Positions 1 through 12,283 are shown, counted from the stretch's first letter. The stretch: DNA of 64,000 nucleotides from Gnetum montanum (GCA_015680685.1 MNCI01026966.1:618182-682181); one strand, 5' to 3'. The notes: a model not told the origin generated them from the sequence alone. Numbers and translations are program-made.

Positions 1-185
1 AGGTATCGCAACCAAGCATGGGACTATGGCCCATTCCATCGATCATGCAAATGACCAACCCCGCAGCACCACCAGTAGCCACTGCTCCAACAACACCACT
101 CACTGGGTGGTGGACAGCATAAGTACCACCCTTCGTGGGGGCCACCCTAATGGTACCACCTATGAGCTAGGTCACTACCCCTACC

Positions 186-2018
186 ATGCCACCAATGGTG
201 ACCGCCCCTGTAACCCTACAACTGTCTGCATCATCCCTGGGTCTGGACCAAGCATTCCAACTTATCCAGATCCTTATTGAAGAAATTAAGTGCTTGAAAG
301 TTTCCGGTTTTGACACAATACAAGTCATGAATTTCTACCATGATGATCCCATTAACCTGGTACTCCCCATGCTCACATTACCTCCTGGGATGCCACTCCT
401 CCACTTTACAAAATACAATGGGGAGGGTGACCCCAATGTGCATCTCGTGATGTTTAGATCTGATTCCCTTCTACTGCAACAATGGTTGCACACCATGATC
501 TGCATCTTCGCTATGTCTCTGATGGGCAAAGCTTTAGACTGGTACCGTCCCATGCTCTTCTATCTCAATCCTAGAGGAGCAGTTGACTCAGTTCGTGACT
601 CGTTTCAAGTATACCTTGAAACCAGAGGTTACGCTAGATTAGTTAATGAGTGTTAAGCAAGATCCACTGGAATTAGTCCAAAAATTTATATAGTAGTGGA
701 GCACTACCTTGAATGAGATTTGTAAGCCTATCGTAGAGGCCCATTTGTTGGCCATCTTTAAGGGTGTAGTAAATGACTTTATTAAGTCCAAACTATACTA
801 CCTAGCTCCACAAACTCTTAGTTAAGCTTTTGCCTAGACCAGGAGCATTCAAGATGCGGTCGAGGCAATTAAAGATCTGGCCTATGTTGCATATACAAAC
901 ACGTATATCAAGAAGGATAAAGAAAAAGGCAAGGCTACAATAGCCACAGTGGCCACTATGGAAAACGAGGCCAAGCCCAACAACAATAATAATAAAAAGG
1001 CAACCACTACACCAACTAACCCTGCGCATAACCCAGGCAATGTTGCCCAACCCTCAACGTCGGCACCCAAAGCACCCACCCTACCTAAACCCAACTTCGA
1101 GCATAAAGAGCGCTCTAAGTACACCTCTCTACTAGTCAAGCTTTCAGAACTTCTGAAGCAATTGCTAGGGGTGGGGTACATTCACCACAAATGGATGTCA
1201 GAGAAGGCAACCAAGAGGCATCAATGATACTGCGAACTCCTTAGGAACCCCTCCTTAGCTATGCCCAATGAGCCTCCAATTCCTAAGAACTTCAGGCTAG
1301 AGCGGTTCTGTGACTACCACCAACTCTATGATCATGACACGGATTACTGTTTGGCGTAAAAGATGACATTCAAAGAATGATTTATGAAGGGAAGTTGGTT
1401 CTAGATGAAAGCAACCCCGTGCACCCTAAGAATAAATCTACGCACATTTACATAGATCCACTTAATGCTAACAATGTTGGCTACATCATCAAGACCATTG
1501 GCATAGATAGTAATCTCGAACCGCCTCAGCAACCGTTTGTGGTTCACATACCTCAATGTGGCGTAGCCACACCAACAATGGCAAGAAAAGCACCACAGTA
1601 ATCATTTGTCCTTAAGGTCCCTCCTCGGACATCCGCCCTTGCACCTTCCGTAATCAAGACTGCACCACCACCTACACTAATGCCGCAAACACGATTCTTC
1701 ATTAGGGGGCCAAACCACTCAACTGCCCCCATTCCACAAAACCAACATAACACGGCATCACAACCTTCTTGTTCAAGGAAACGGGAAGAGCGTTTGACAG
1801 GTGAAATGGCAAAGGAATGTACCACCCTAGGTCCTTCTAAGCCTACTCCCTCAACATCTGCATCTATGCCCACCTTGTCACCAGAAGTTAACACCACTAC
1901 ACTTGCACGGTCATCACAACCTTGCCTGAAAGGGTCCAACCCCAAACCTGAAACTACCCCTCCTCAGGAAATTCATCTTCTAGGACAAATGGAAGAAGAG
2001 AAGGGCAGTAAAAAATAG
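186..2018 (+). pseudogene. gag: Element A gag, decayed
   Basis: Structural capsid/nucleocapsid polyprotein of element A, broken by stops and frameshifts. The clearest capsid stretch is 186-656, with LPPGMPLLHFTKYNGEGDPN and GKALDWYR, which match FTKYNGE/ALDWYR-type blocks of Tat gag and align with B at 10523-10780. A zinc-knuckle-like CDYHQLYDHDTDYC sits at 1309-1350 and corresponds to CNYHQRNGHGMDYC in B. A frameshift follows near 1355, after which the frame continues (1377-2018) as a proline/threonine-rich region. The true start is not resolved; 1-185 shows gag-like coding with many stops. Not functional as it stands. Confidence 0.8.
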
Positions 2019-2069
2019 GAAGGTGGAGATGACCTCCTAAGCACTCTTACTCAGGTAAAATAGGTTCTA

Positions 2070-2935
2070 AAATAAAAAAATACAACGTTGAGCCTATACG
2101 ACTTGGTAATGACTTCCACCGCACACCGTGAGGCTCTAGTTCGCATGCTAATGTCCATACCAGTTGACGAGAACATGCTGGTAGAGGAGAAAGCAATCCA
2201 TTTGATTATGCCTCCTTCTACGCCTAAATAACCGCAGCCATCCTAATTAACATTCTGTGAGGAGTCCATTAGGGAAGACCCTGAAAAGGGTTAGGTGACA
2301 ACAATACCCCTATTCATCACAATTCGGATCAGCCAACATAAGATCTAAAGAGTACATGTTGATGAAAGGGTTGCTACAAACGTCATCCCATTTCCCATAG
2401 TGGAGAAACTGGGTTTGGTAGACCAAATTAAACCCACGATAACATCATATTTGAAGTCATTTAACGGGGCACAGGTAGTGGTGAAAGGCATCGTTCACAT
2501 TGACTTTGTGGTAGGGGATCAGTTCCCCACAAACGCAACATTTATCGTGGTGGAAGAGATGTCCAAGTTTAACCTAATCTTGGGGGGGGGGGGGGGGGGG
2601 GGGCATGGTTAGCCCAACTTAGGGCTATCTCTTCACCCATACATCAGGAAATCTATCTACCTCACACAGGTAGGGAGGTGGTGATCCACGGTGATGAGGT
2701 GACAACCTAGGCAATAAATAATGTAGATATGGAGCAAGGTTTGGAGGTCATAACCTTTGAGAACAAGGCACCTGTTTCTGTCGATACTAACTATTTGACA
2801 AAAGAGCTAGCCCAAGATGCTGGCTCAAAAAACAAAACTACGTGGGCCGAGTTGCCTTTTCAAGCAATAGACGATGATGTAGGAGAATACCCCAATAAAG
2901 CCTCTTGGCCTTACGTGTCACCAAACCCATGATGG
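2070..2935 (+). pseudogene. Element A retroviral-type aspartic protease, decayed
   Basis: Protease region that would process the Gag-Pol polyprotein. It aligns with B 12380-13345: SLYDLVMTS, REALVRMLMS, then VHVDERVATNVIPFPIVEKLGL around 2350-2412 and FNLILG before 2582. The active-site triplet expected after the first Asp (D-S/T/D-G) reads DER here, so the catalytic motif is lost. The usual GRPWL after FNLILG is interrupted by a run of 22 G (2582-2603), after which WLAQLRAISSP-like coding resumes. Several in-frame stops are present. The C-terminal tail ends near 2932. Confidence 0.8.
2582..2603 (+). repeat. Poly-G run (22 G) inside protease pseudogene
   Basis: Uninterrupted G22 directly in the codons for the conserved GRPW of the protease. 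It probably arose by slippage from a short GGG(A)GG stretch, or is an assembly artefact. Two other long G runs occur in the window (40995-41006 next to an N, and 54258-54275). Confidence 0.9.
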
Positions 2936-3107
2936 GTTAGAAAGCAGTTGCGAGGATAATTGTTACTCATGTAGCATAACAACTCCATTTCTCTTTATCC
3001 AATTAACACCCATTATACAATTATTCCTTGTTTGCCTCACATTCATTCATCTATGCTAAGCGTCTAACTTTTCAAAATTGATCACATGTCCTCCGTTTGC
3101 ATTACAC

Positions 3108-3400
3108 CATGGCTCGCTAAGGCCTAAAACTGGTAAAAGTTTCCTTTACTATCTTTGCCATGACCCGAAATGGCCTAAAACTATACATGACCCACTAAGG
3201 CCTGAAACTGGCAAAATTCTTTACCTTGCATCTCTGCGATGGTCTGAAATGGCCTAAAACTAGCGATGACCTGGAATGGCCTTAAACTACCATTGTGGCC
3301 TGCCAAGGCCTAAAACTGGCTATTCAAAAAACAAATAAAAAAATTATTTTTCTTATCACCTGACAATGGCCTGAAATGGCCTAAAACTAAGATAGAACAA
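3108..3400 (+). repeat. Short tandem array 1 of element A
   Basis: Degenerate repeats with the core GGCCTAAAACT(A/G), such as GAAATGGCCTAAAACTA, spaced about 25-50 bases apart. The array lies between the end of the protease and the 3' end of the antisense gene, the same place as the 13420-13575 array in B. Confidence 0.75.
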
Positions 3401-3542
3401 AAAAGATAAATGCAGATAACATAGATAATACACAAGCCAAAATAAAGTAAATCTTGTCATAGTTCAGCTTCCATTTAAAGTCTCAATCAAATAATGTTTA
3501 TAATATTCTTTGAAAATTCAAATAAAATCCCTTGCTACCATG

Positions 3543-6500
3543 CTACGAATCTTCCTCTGCACCATTGTTTCCTCCCTCAGAAGGCCTTGTATCTTCATCT
3601 GGATTCTGTATCATAGAAATTAAAGTAGTCAACTAGAGTCACAATAAAAACTGGAATAAAATAAGTCATTGCATCATAAAAAACTAACTAACCTGAGATG
3701 GCCCTGTGTCTATCTCAGGGGGTATGTGATCCAGGTTGGCCCTGAGGCATTACAAGACCTCCTCTTCAGTAATGTTTGCCAAAAGCCTATCTCCCAAGTC
3801 AGTGTTTGTTGCAACTTTCTCCTTTTCAATAGTTGTCCATCTCGGTCGCCCTAGAGAAAAGGAGGCAGTGGCGGTCTCACTTGTGGGAAAACTCACTTCC
3901 TATTTAGGGGATTCACTAACCGTCACTTGTTGCATAAACTTGTAGTAAGCCCCAAAAGCGCCAATGACATCGAGGAATACTTCATGCGTATACAACTTAA
4001 CAAAAGAATCCTGGTAGTGTTTACGATAGGTGGCACGTTCTAGTTTATACATATGCTTATGGTTTTTCTGTGACTGCCCCCACTCGTAAACTCTTGCACT
4101 ATAGTCTTTCCAATTTTGGTTATTCTGGGCCAACAAGTCCATCTGCATATGCTGCTCTATTATTTTACGTGTGGCCTTATTGTTGCGCCGCACGGTCGTC
4201 CAATATCTCGCATAATCAATGACGTCTATGCGTCAACTTCCATCATTGGTATCTTAGGTCAAAAGGAACTCATTCTTGGAGTGGAGATCTCCCATCTTAG
4301 TGGTTAGATTTGGCTTCTCATTCTCAAGCCTTTGGACCCATTTCCACAGGTCTTTGTTTACGCGCCTGCACTCCCAAAGGAGTGTGCCGAGTATAACACA
4401 CATTCGCTAGCCTCATCGTATATGCGATGAGGTACTTCGGTCACTTCCAGTGGGAATGCATGCACGACGTCGACCTTAACTACTTGCTTAGGATCCCACT
4501 TGAGGTGAGAGGCTTTCAACTGCACATAAAAAGGCATTAGTCATAGCGGCATAGCAAAGTTTAGCAATTTAAAAAGCCTAGCATAGCTACTTCACTCACC
4601 CACTTCCGAATTGATTTGCTTTAGATGGTCGATCATGTCGTCGACCACCCCCTCCATACAGGTAAAATTATTAGGGGTCTCGACCCATGGTCGTAGGTGG
4701 ATTAAAGAAGGGCCTGCAGTGTTAACAGTGATGTCTGCTACATAACAAAACATGTTAGTTATGACCAAGAGGACTACAATAAAGCTAATGAGCAACACAA
4801 ATGATAGTGTAAAGCTCCTACCCAGCAAACCCTCAGGGGTGATAGCAAGGGGGGTCACCCATCGACATACTATCAAACATGTGGTCAAACTCACCAGTAT
4901 CAAGTTGTAGCTTCCCTCATTCTAGCTGACTCAACAACATGGTAGCACCCTCTGCGTCCATCTACTCTTCCGACGCTGAACTACATTCAACTAAGGGATC
5001 ATCGGCAAAGGCCTCTTTTTGGTTGATAAGGATCTCTTCTTTATTCACTAGGGCCCTTCTTTCTATGATGCCAATCTCTTCCTCATCGATAGGAGTGACC
5101 TCCTCATCAGCAGGAGTCTTCTTCTCATCAATAGGAACGTCCTCCTCGTCAGCAAGAGCATTCTCCTCATTGGCGGGAGCCCTTTCCTTTGTGGCAAGAG
5201 CTCCTTCTTCCTTGATCAGGGCCCTTTCCTCTGTGGCTGGGGCCCCCACATCTTTATTAGTTGCCCCTATTTTGGGGGTCGTGACCTCTTCTTCACCTTC
5301 TTCCTCTGCTAAAAAAGTGTGGTTACATTAGGTGAAAGCATACTAACTAAGAAAAAAAAATGCTATGCTACCTAACGTAGCACCACATAGTGAGCATTAA
5401 CCAACCAAACAAGGCAACAAATAAAAAGAGGAAGCATTTACCAATGGGAGGCTGCGTTCTTCAAAGCTAGAATTGTAGTTTCTACCCCTCTTCTTCATCC
5501 ATATAGGGAGGCTCCTCAGCCAGGCAAGACCTTTTGCACTGCAACTTGGTTACCACCGTCTCTATAATGAGGCATTTCCCCTTTGACACGCTGCCCGTAG
5601 TAGTAGGGGGCACCTCTCTTAGGCTATCTTGGCCATGGAAGTTACGTGCTACTTGATCCCTGGTCGTCATTGAAAATGATTCCCCAATAGCTTCTGGGGG
5701 ATCCTGGGATCTGGTGGTATGGAAGATTTGGCAAATCCACGGTCTAGAAATTTGGTTACGATTTTGTAACACCCAGACTCCATTCTCACGGACTACCAAG
5801 AATTCCGCGAAGCACTGCAGGTAGGCCACAAAGAAGGCATGATGCACATTGAAGCGGGATTCAGGCTTTTTACGAGGCTTGACCATTTCAGCCTATAGAC
5901 CTTTGCAAAGATGCTTGGCCTAATTGTAATGGGCCCTCTCTTCCATGACCTCTCTCATTATCCAAGCTTGCTTGATTTCAATGATGTTTCCTTGGGAGAG
6001 TAGCTTGGGAAAAGCATGGGCACGGAAGATGGGGTAGACTATTTTGGCCACTTTTAGCTTGGCCTTTTCAATATGGAACCCCTTTCGATCCTTCGCCACC
6101 CTTAGCCACTCCTTAATGTCCCCCTAATGGTTTGCCTCTTTTTGGTCTTTTCTCCCATGGAGAGGCCATCAGAAGGGATACCGAAGAGATCCGCAAATAG
6201 TTGGTCATTAATCTCAAGCACCATTAGCACACTGTGGACACATGTGCTGAAGCAGTCTACTCTTTCAGAAAAGGAGTCAGCTAGGGAAAGCATTTTGGTA
6301 GCAGGGATGCTTGGGTTGATGGCCAAGAACAACTCCATGAGCCCAGCATCTCGAATGTTGTTGACGAGCGAGTCCGGGGCCCCATTGCAGAGCCAGCGTT
6401 AGGTCTCTTCCACCTCCCCATACTTGAGATAGATGTTGGCCTCATTATGCCCAGAGGTGATCACAGTGACCTTCTGGGATTTCTTCACTACTATAGCAAT

Positions 6501-7413
6501 TTACAAAAAAAAAAGTTAAACAAAAAAAATAGAAGAAAAATGAAACAACAATTGAACATGCAAACATAAATTTATGGTCTAGTGTACCAGGTTTAAACGA
6601 TGACGGAAACAGTGGGAGATCCACCAATACATCTTCAACAATGATCGGCCTAAGAGATGCCCAATCTCTATCCAACTAACTAACCTCCTTACACTTCCTG
6701 TAAAATGGGAAGTACCAGGTTGAATAGGTTTTGTACTCACCCCTGCATTGGCCTATCATGCTGACACGCATATTCCCAATGGAGGAAAATTCCTACAGGG
6801 CCATCTGTGCCAAAGCCAAGGCATCAGTATCACCATGAAGCCCATTTTTGTTGATGTAAAACCTAGTAACACAAAAACAAACAAAAAGCACATACATGGT
6901 TAACATTGTTACCTAGCGTAGCATGCACTGCATAATGTGATGGAATACGTTTATAGAACTCACTTGCCAGCAAAATAAATGGTTCCTGGTGGGTTCTGAA
7001 AATAGGTGCCCATGTGACAGGCAATGAACAACGTGTTGTATAGGTGATAGCATTCATACTCAGGTATTTCCCAAATCCAACTCAGACACCTCAAGCTTTT
7101 TGGGTGCTGATTAGACCCTTTTACCTGGTCATCCCTGATTGCCCCATTAGTAAAAAATTTTAGAATGCCCTGGTTAGCCCCAGGCAATAGCATTTCTGTG
7201 ATTGCAGTTGCTGTCTCTGCTGACAAGTATGAGCAAGTGATCATACTAAAGTGCTAGAGGAGGAATTGTAGGAAGTCTTGTGTGCCTTCTCGGAACCAGA
7301 CCGCTTGTCACTCCACACATGCATGGGGCGGAGGAACATTGGCCACTGCTTCACTTAGGTAGCACAAAATTCCTACAATTTCCAGGACAATCAAAATGGG
7401 TTTTAACATCACC
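3543..7413 (-). pseudogene. Element A antisense gene, exons 2-8
   Basis: Spliced minus-strand gene between A's protease and reverse transcriptase. Exons read by homology with B and C: E2 7413-6964 (450 nt), E3 6863-6588, E4 6490-5442, E5 5308-4895, E6 4737-4600, E7 4519-3693, E8 3605-3543. Donors (GTGAGT, GTACAC, GTAAAT, GTGAGT, GTGAGT, GTTAGT) and AG acceptors fit. E2 has KPILIVLEIVGILCYLSE, WFREGTQDFLQFLL and ITEMLLPGANQGILKFF. E4 has the central helical domain (LADSFSERVDCFST, FADLFGIPSDGLSMG). E5 is an acidic EE-rich linker, longer than in B. E7 has the coiled coil with WGQSQKNHKHMYK. E8 ends GGNNGAEEDS then TAG. Several exons contain stops. Element B sits in intron 1, so this copy is dead. 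Function unknown; see the B copy. Confidence 0.85.
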
Positions 7414-7512
7414 CTGTACAATAGAATGGCAAATGTTAGCATTATGTTCGAGTGAAGTTCGCATGTAGCGTAGCATGATTATCCATTTGCAAATAGCGTA
7501 GCGTAACCCTTT

Positions 7513-8738
7513 TGAAACATCACAAAATTCCAAGCTCTGTACTTCCCCAGCAAAAAGCTGGTCCCTGGGACCCATAGACAACCATGGCTACAGTTGGCGT
7601 CACACATTGCAACTTTGGAGGTAAAAAAAGCTTCATTTTCACTAAGTATGCGGTGCCAGCGTATACGCCTGGCGTCTATGCTCAAGTACAACCCACAACG
7701 TATACGCCCGCTAGCGCAGACGCTCGAATTCCTAGCGTATACGCCCAGTGTAGACATTCAACTCGCACGCCCAGTGTACGCACTTCACTTGTACGCTCGG
7801 TGGATACGGCAAATGTTTACGCCCGGCACGGAATCTCCAAAGGCAAGATGAAGACCACCAAAGAGCAAGGATTGAAGCAAGTGGGCATCCTTCAGCATAT
7901 ACGCCCAGCATCCTTCAGCGTATACGCCCAGCATTCATCAGCGTCTACGCCCAGCACAGCATCTCCACCAAGTTCACAAACGCCCAGCACACCCAGCGTA
8001 TACACCCAACGTATACGCCGACCTGATGCAGCGTATACGCCCAGCGTATATGCCCAGCAGATGTAACATTTTGTACATTTGTAAAGTGTATGCACCTGGT
8101 CAACGCGCCACGTGTCGCCTAACCCGAGTCTAGCGTAACAACCTGTATATAAACCCCCATTTTCCACTTCTCCAGGGGTTGGCAAAATCCTGGAGCATAC
8201 CAGAGAACATTTACGCTGCGCACAAGAGCTGAAACCCTCTTACGCTGGAGAGCCCTATACGCTGTACACACAGTCTTTACGCTCTGCCTATCTTGCAAAC
8301 CAGCCAAGTCATTCCTGCATACGCCGGGGCTTTTTGTCTGCCTCGTGTTCCCTCACAACTGCGTTAGACCGGTGCACTGTACTCTGACTCTATAATACCA
8401 TTGTTTACATTTGCTGCATAAGATTGTTTACATTTTTACGTCAACTTGGCGCAATAATTTTGTTTACGCCCGTTTACGCTCATGCTTTGTTCGCATCTGT
8501 TTTATGCCGTTTACGCTTTGTTTACGCTCGCTACATCGTTTACGTATAACCCAGCGTATAGCACTTTGCGTACGTGCAGGGAAATCCTTGTTTGATCTGC
8601 GTGTGGACCACCCAAGGTACTCTGCCTTCGTGCATTCTAGCTCGCCCTCAGGAGAAGGCAGGGTCTTCTGCTTTCGTCCTGCGATCCCACGGTCTCTGTT
8701 TTCCTTCCAGCCGGGGACCGACGATTTCAGGCAGTACA
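7513..8738 (+). repeat. Element B 5' LTR
   Basis: Begins TGAAACATCACAAAATTCC and ends GGCAGTACA. U3 holds many copies of a CCAGCGTATACGCCC-type motif (7650-8065), including four perfect GCGTATACGC palindromes. A TATA box (TATATAAA) is at 8146-8153, so U3/R should switch near 8175-8185. The long ORFs that cross the LTR are products of the repeated motif and not real genes. Confidence 0.95.
8146..8153 (+). promoter_or_regulatory. TATA box of element B 5' LTR
   Basis: TATATAAA followed by a C-rich stretch, about 590 bp before the LTR end. The same box is in the 3' LTR near 24359-24366. It lies just downstream of the palindrome cluster, as expected for U3 promoter elements. Confidence 0.75.
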
Positions 8739-8743
8739 GAAAT

Positions 8744-8760
8744 TGGCGCTAGAAGGAGGG
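8744..8760 (+). promoter_or_regulatory. Primer-binding site of element B
   Basis: TGGCGCTAGAAGGAGGG begins five bases after the LTR end. The TGGCGC start is what pairs with a tRNA 3' CCA end. I do not assign the tRNA. It differs from the Athila-type site seen in D and E. Confidence 0.75.
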
Positions 8761-9295
8761 CCCCTTAAAACCCTTACCTGCAAACTCACAGCATTTACAC
8801 TGTCAAGCGTCTACGCCGCCAACTCCAAGCCGCTCCTTACTCAAACCTTCCCAGTGGTTACGCTACCCAATCTAAAACCCCAGCCTGCAACTGTCCAGCG
8901 TCTACGCTGCACAGTGTTACGCTCTTAAAAGCTTACTAACTCCTACGTTGCCTCGTTTTACGCCAGCCCTTGTTTGATGCTACAACCTCTTTTACCATCT
9001 CCTGCTTTACGCTGAGCCCTATTTTATGCTGAGCCTTATTTTACGCTACAACTCGTTTTACACTCCTGTGTTACGCCGATTACTTGTGCTACGCTGCAAC
9101 TTCTTGTACGCTGTCTCCTGTTTTACGCTGTCACTTAGTTTACATTGTCCTCTTTTACGCTGTGACCCATCTTACGCCATATATGCTCCTTAGCATCTAC
9201 ACTGTATACGCTGTCCATTGAAGCGTATACCCTGTAAGCTACACAACACATTAACTTCGCATCTCCAGACCGTTTCACATCCGCGCCATATCATC
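8761..9295 (+). other. Element B untranslated leader
   Basis: No gene seen. The leader is full of TTACGCT/TACGCTG words related to the LTR motif, so the motif field extends from U3 through the leader to the start of gag. Confidence 0.6.
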
Positions 9296-12280
9296 ATGAA
9301 TCCTGCAAACAACACTACTACCACCACTCAAACCACCGCCATCGTGGACATCACAGCCATCCAACAGCCTGTCGCACAACACCCGGGAGCGCAACCTACA
9401 GCGGGGCCCCGCCGATCCCTACGGCTACAGGGGAGAGATCCAGCCTCCAACATCATCACCCAAGATCTGTATAATTTTATATGTATTAAAATACAAGCTA
9501 GCCTGGCTGTCGATCGAGCTGAAATGGAAGTGAAGAGGTAATTCAAACTCTTCTACAGGGGAGGACACGAGTTCACCCCTTCCCCATATGATGTAATCCT
9601 GGTTTCGGAGCAGTATTCGGAGCTCATCACACAACTCCTCCTGCAAAGGAGCCACACATTGGATCGGTATGTGCTAAAACCACAACCAGAAGAAGAGGAT
9701 GACTTTGCCGCTCAATCCGAGCACGAGGACTCCTACCACACCCTTAGCCCGCAAGCGCAGGCTAACCCCATTTTTCACCCAGAAACAGGGGAAATCCTGC
9801 CCCTCCAGCATCTTAGGTTTGCCTAGGCTCAAACACCACCACCTAAAACATCAGCGCTAGTGCATATCCCTCCTCCAAATGACTCCCAACCTAACACTTT
9901 CCCTCTCGCAGTCATCCCTACTGCAGCTGCGGGCTCGTCCTCGCAAGCACTGCCCCCTCTAGCTAACGTGGGAGTGACATTTCCACCCCGAGTGATAGGG
10001 ATGCCACACGTCATCCTAGCCTCCACATCTGCTCATTACATCCCGCACATCCAAGCGCATGCAGGCCCCTCAGCGACCATAACCCAACAGAGAGCCTCTT
10101 CACACAACGTGGCCAGGCAATGGCCAGCGATGGGTATGCCGTCGCACCAGCCTTCTCACCCCCACATGCCATCCCACACGATTTCACCAGTTATTTTTCC
10201 CCAGGTACAGCCCCAGCCGCAGCAAATGCAACCTTTCCCATACAACGTGCCATCCTCAGTGCAACCCACGGTAAACTTTCCACAAGCACAACCGCCGATC
10301 GCCCAGCTTTCAGCCTTTCAACCCACAACTCAACAATCTAACTTATACACAGCCCCACACCCCCAGCTTGTGGCTTCACCGAGTGCCCAAGATTGGGCAG
10401 ATGCCAAGAAACTGATGCAGAAATTGACAGACGAGGTAAAACGCCTCAAAACAGCCACTGACGGGGAGTTGAAGGTAGTAGATTTCTAGAACGATGACCC
10501 CATCAGCTCCTCCATCCCACCCTTGACCTTACCCAAAGGTGTCTCTTTACCCACGCTAACCAAGTATAACGGGGAGACGGATCCCAACGCCCACCTCATA
10601 ACATTTCGATTGGAATGCGCGCTCCTCCAGGCATGGCCTCATTTCATTCTTCGAGTGTTCCCGATGTTCCTCGTAGGGAGAGCACTCGACTGGTACCGTG
10701 GCCTGCCGAGGAATTCCATCTTCTCCTTAGAAGATTTATTATGCCAGTTTGTGACCAGGTTCAAGTACAACTTGAAACCNNNNNNNNNNNNNNNNNNNNN
10801 NNNNNNNNNNNNNNNNNNNNNNNNNNNNNNNNNNNNNNNNNNNNNNNNNNNNNNNNNNNNNNNNNNNNNNNNNNNNNNNNNNNNNNNNNNNNNNNNNNNN
10901 NNNNNNNNNNNNNNNNNNNNNNNNNNNNNNNNNNNNNNNNNNNNNNNNNNNNNNNNNNNNNNNNNNNNNNNNNNNNNNNNNNNNNNNNNNNNNNNNNNNN
11001 NNNNNNNNNNNNNNNNNNNNNNNNNNNNNNNNNNNNNNNNNNNNNNNNNNNNNNNNNNNNNNNNNNNNNNNNNNNNNNNNNNNNNNNNNNNNNNNNNNNN
11101 NNNNNNNNNNNNNNNNNNNNNNNNNNNNNNNNNNNNNNNNNNNNNNNNNNNNNNNNNNNNNNNNNNNNNNNNNNNNNNNNNNNNNNNNNNNNNNNNNNNN
11201 NNNNNNNNNNNNNNNNNNNNNNNNNNNNNNNNNNNNNNNNNNNNNNNNNNNNNNNNNNNNNNNNNNNNNNNNNNNNNNNNNNNNNNNNNNNNNNNNNNNN
11301 NNNNNNNNNNNNNNNNNNNNNNGCCGGATGAGTCGCCCGTACCCAAAGGCTTTAGGATGGATCGCTTCTGCAACTACCATCAACGCAACGGGCACGGAAT
11401 GGATTACTGCTTTACCCTGAAGCAGGATATCCAGCGGATGATCGATGACGGCCAAATCACTTTTGATGAGGCTAACCCTGTCCAACCGTAGAATTAAGCT
11501 ATGAGGATGTATAAGGATCCCCTGAACACCAAAGAGGCCCCGTACGTGATTAACACGATCTACTTCGATGACGATTCCGAGGCATGTAACATTAACACCA
11601 TCTACTCCCAACATAAACAGGAAACACCTAATAGGCCATTCGTAGTGCAGATTCCTCCCGCTGTGTCCGCCCCCACACCTCAACCACCACACGCTCCACA
11701 GCAGCCCTATGTCGTCCATATACCTTCAACCGTACCTACATCCTCAAAGCCACCAACCCCTCGCACTCGGCCTACTTCTTTCGTAGTCCGAGCACCACCA
11801 GCCGTCGCAACAGCGGAGGCCCAACCTCCACTGAAACCGACTCTGTACATCATTAGGACACTCGAATGTCCTAACAATTGTCAAACCTCCACCACACAGG
11901 TGAAGGGAAAACCTCACCCCTACGTCATTAGGGTCCCCGGCCAGCCTTCGGCTCAAACGCCTCCCGCTGACCAATCGCAATCCCGCCTGTCTCCATATGT
12001 GGTGCACACCCCAAGGTAATCTGAGGCTCCGAGACCAGCTCCACCTCCACGCGACACGCGAGAACACCTAGCTGATAGGCTTACGCGTGAACGCTTGGAG
12101 AAGGAGCGCCAACGGTTGGCTCTGGGGCCCCCCAAGCCCACTCCACTTAATTCCATACCCATGTTGCCAACTAACAATCAATCAAACTCAGGAAATCAAG
12201 GTGAACCATCAAAACAATATGAACCATCTAAAACTACGGCATAGAGTAAGAATGGTAGGCCACTAAAACAAGAAATAAAG
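9296..12280 (+). pseudogene. gag: Element B gag, decayed and partly masked by Ns
   Basis: Gag polyprotein in a single frame from ATG 9296 (MNPANNTTTTTQ). The frame is preserved through 9541, 9860-10489, 10523-11491 and 11501-12019, broken only by stops, several explained by C-to-T changes in CAA/CAG codons (for example 9539). The N-terminal half is low-complexity (P, Q, T, A). The capsid core has LTKYNGETDPNAHLITF and RALDWYRG around 10559-10705. The zinc knuckle CNYHQRNGHGMDYC is at 11371-11412, followed by a P/T/V-rich linker with repeated PYVV(H/R) words. 10780-11322 is unsequenced. I chose 9296 over the upstream ATG at 9218 because the upstream residues look like leader. Confidence 0.85.
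10780..11322. other. Assembly gap (543 N)
   Basis: Run of N inside gag of element B. The frame after the gap is the same as before it. Confidence 1.
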
Positions 12281-12283
12281 CTG

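Larger units (their letters stand above)
1..7512 (+). mobile_element. Element A (Tat-like Ty3/gypsy LTR retrotransposon), left part
   Basis: This is the left portion of a large Tat-lineage element whose 5' LTR lies outside the window. It holds decayed gag and protease on the + strand, a short tandem array, then most of an antisense gene on the minus strand. It is cut at 7512 by the insertion of element B and resumes after 24931. Continuity is shown by the CCTTT duplication on both sides of B, by the TAGCGTAGC motif on both sides, and by the gene order matching B exactly. Assignment to Tat rests on the second, archaeal-type RNase H in its right part. Confidence 0.88.

Noticed and set aside
4939-5331. 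Ser-rich 130-residue ORF on the + strand
   Set aside because: Reverse complement of the acidic exon 5 of A's antisense gene; Glu codons read backwards give Ser/Leu.
7584-8066. 160-residue ORF rich in PSVYAQ/PAYTPG repeats in the 5' LTR of B (and 289 residues at 23477-24346 in the 3' LTR)
   Set aside because: The reading frame is produced by the repeated CCAGCGTATACGCCC motif. It crosses the LTR boundary, differs between the two LTRs and has no counterpart in A or C.
9218-9295. Upstream ATG 9218 as the start of B gag
   Set aside because: The residues before 9296 derive from motif-rich leader; 9296 begins the composition typical for the rest of gag.
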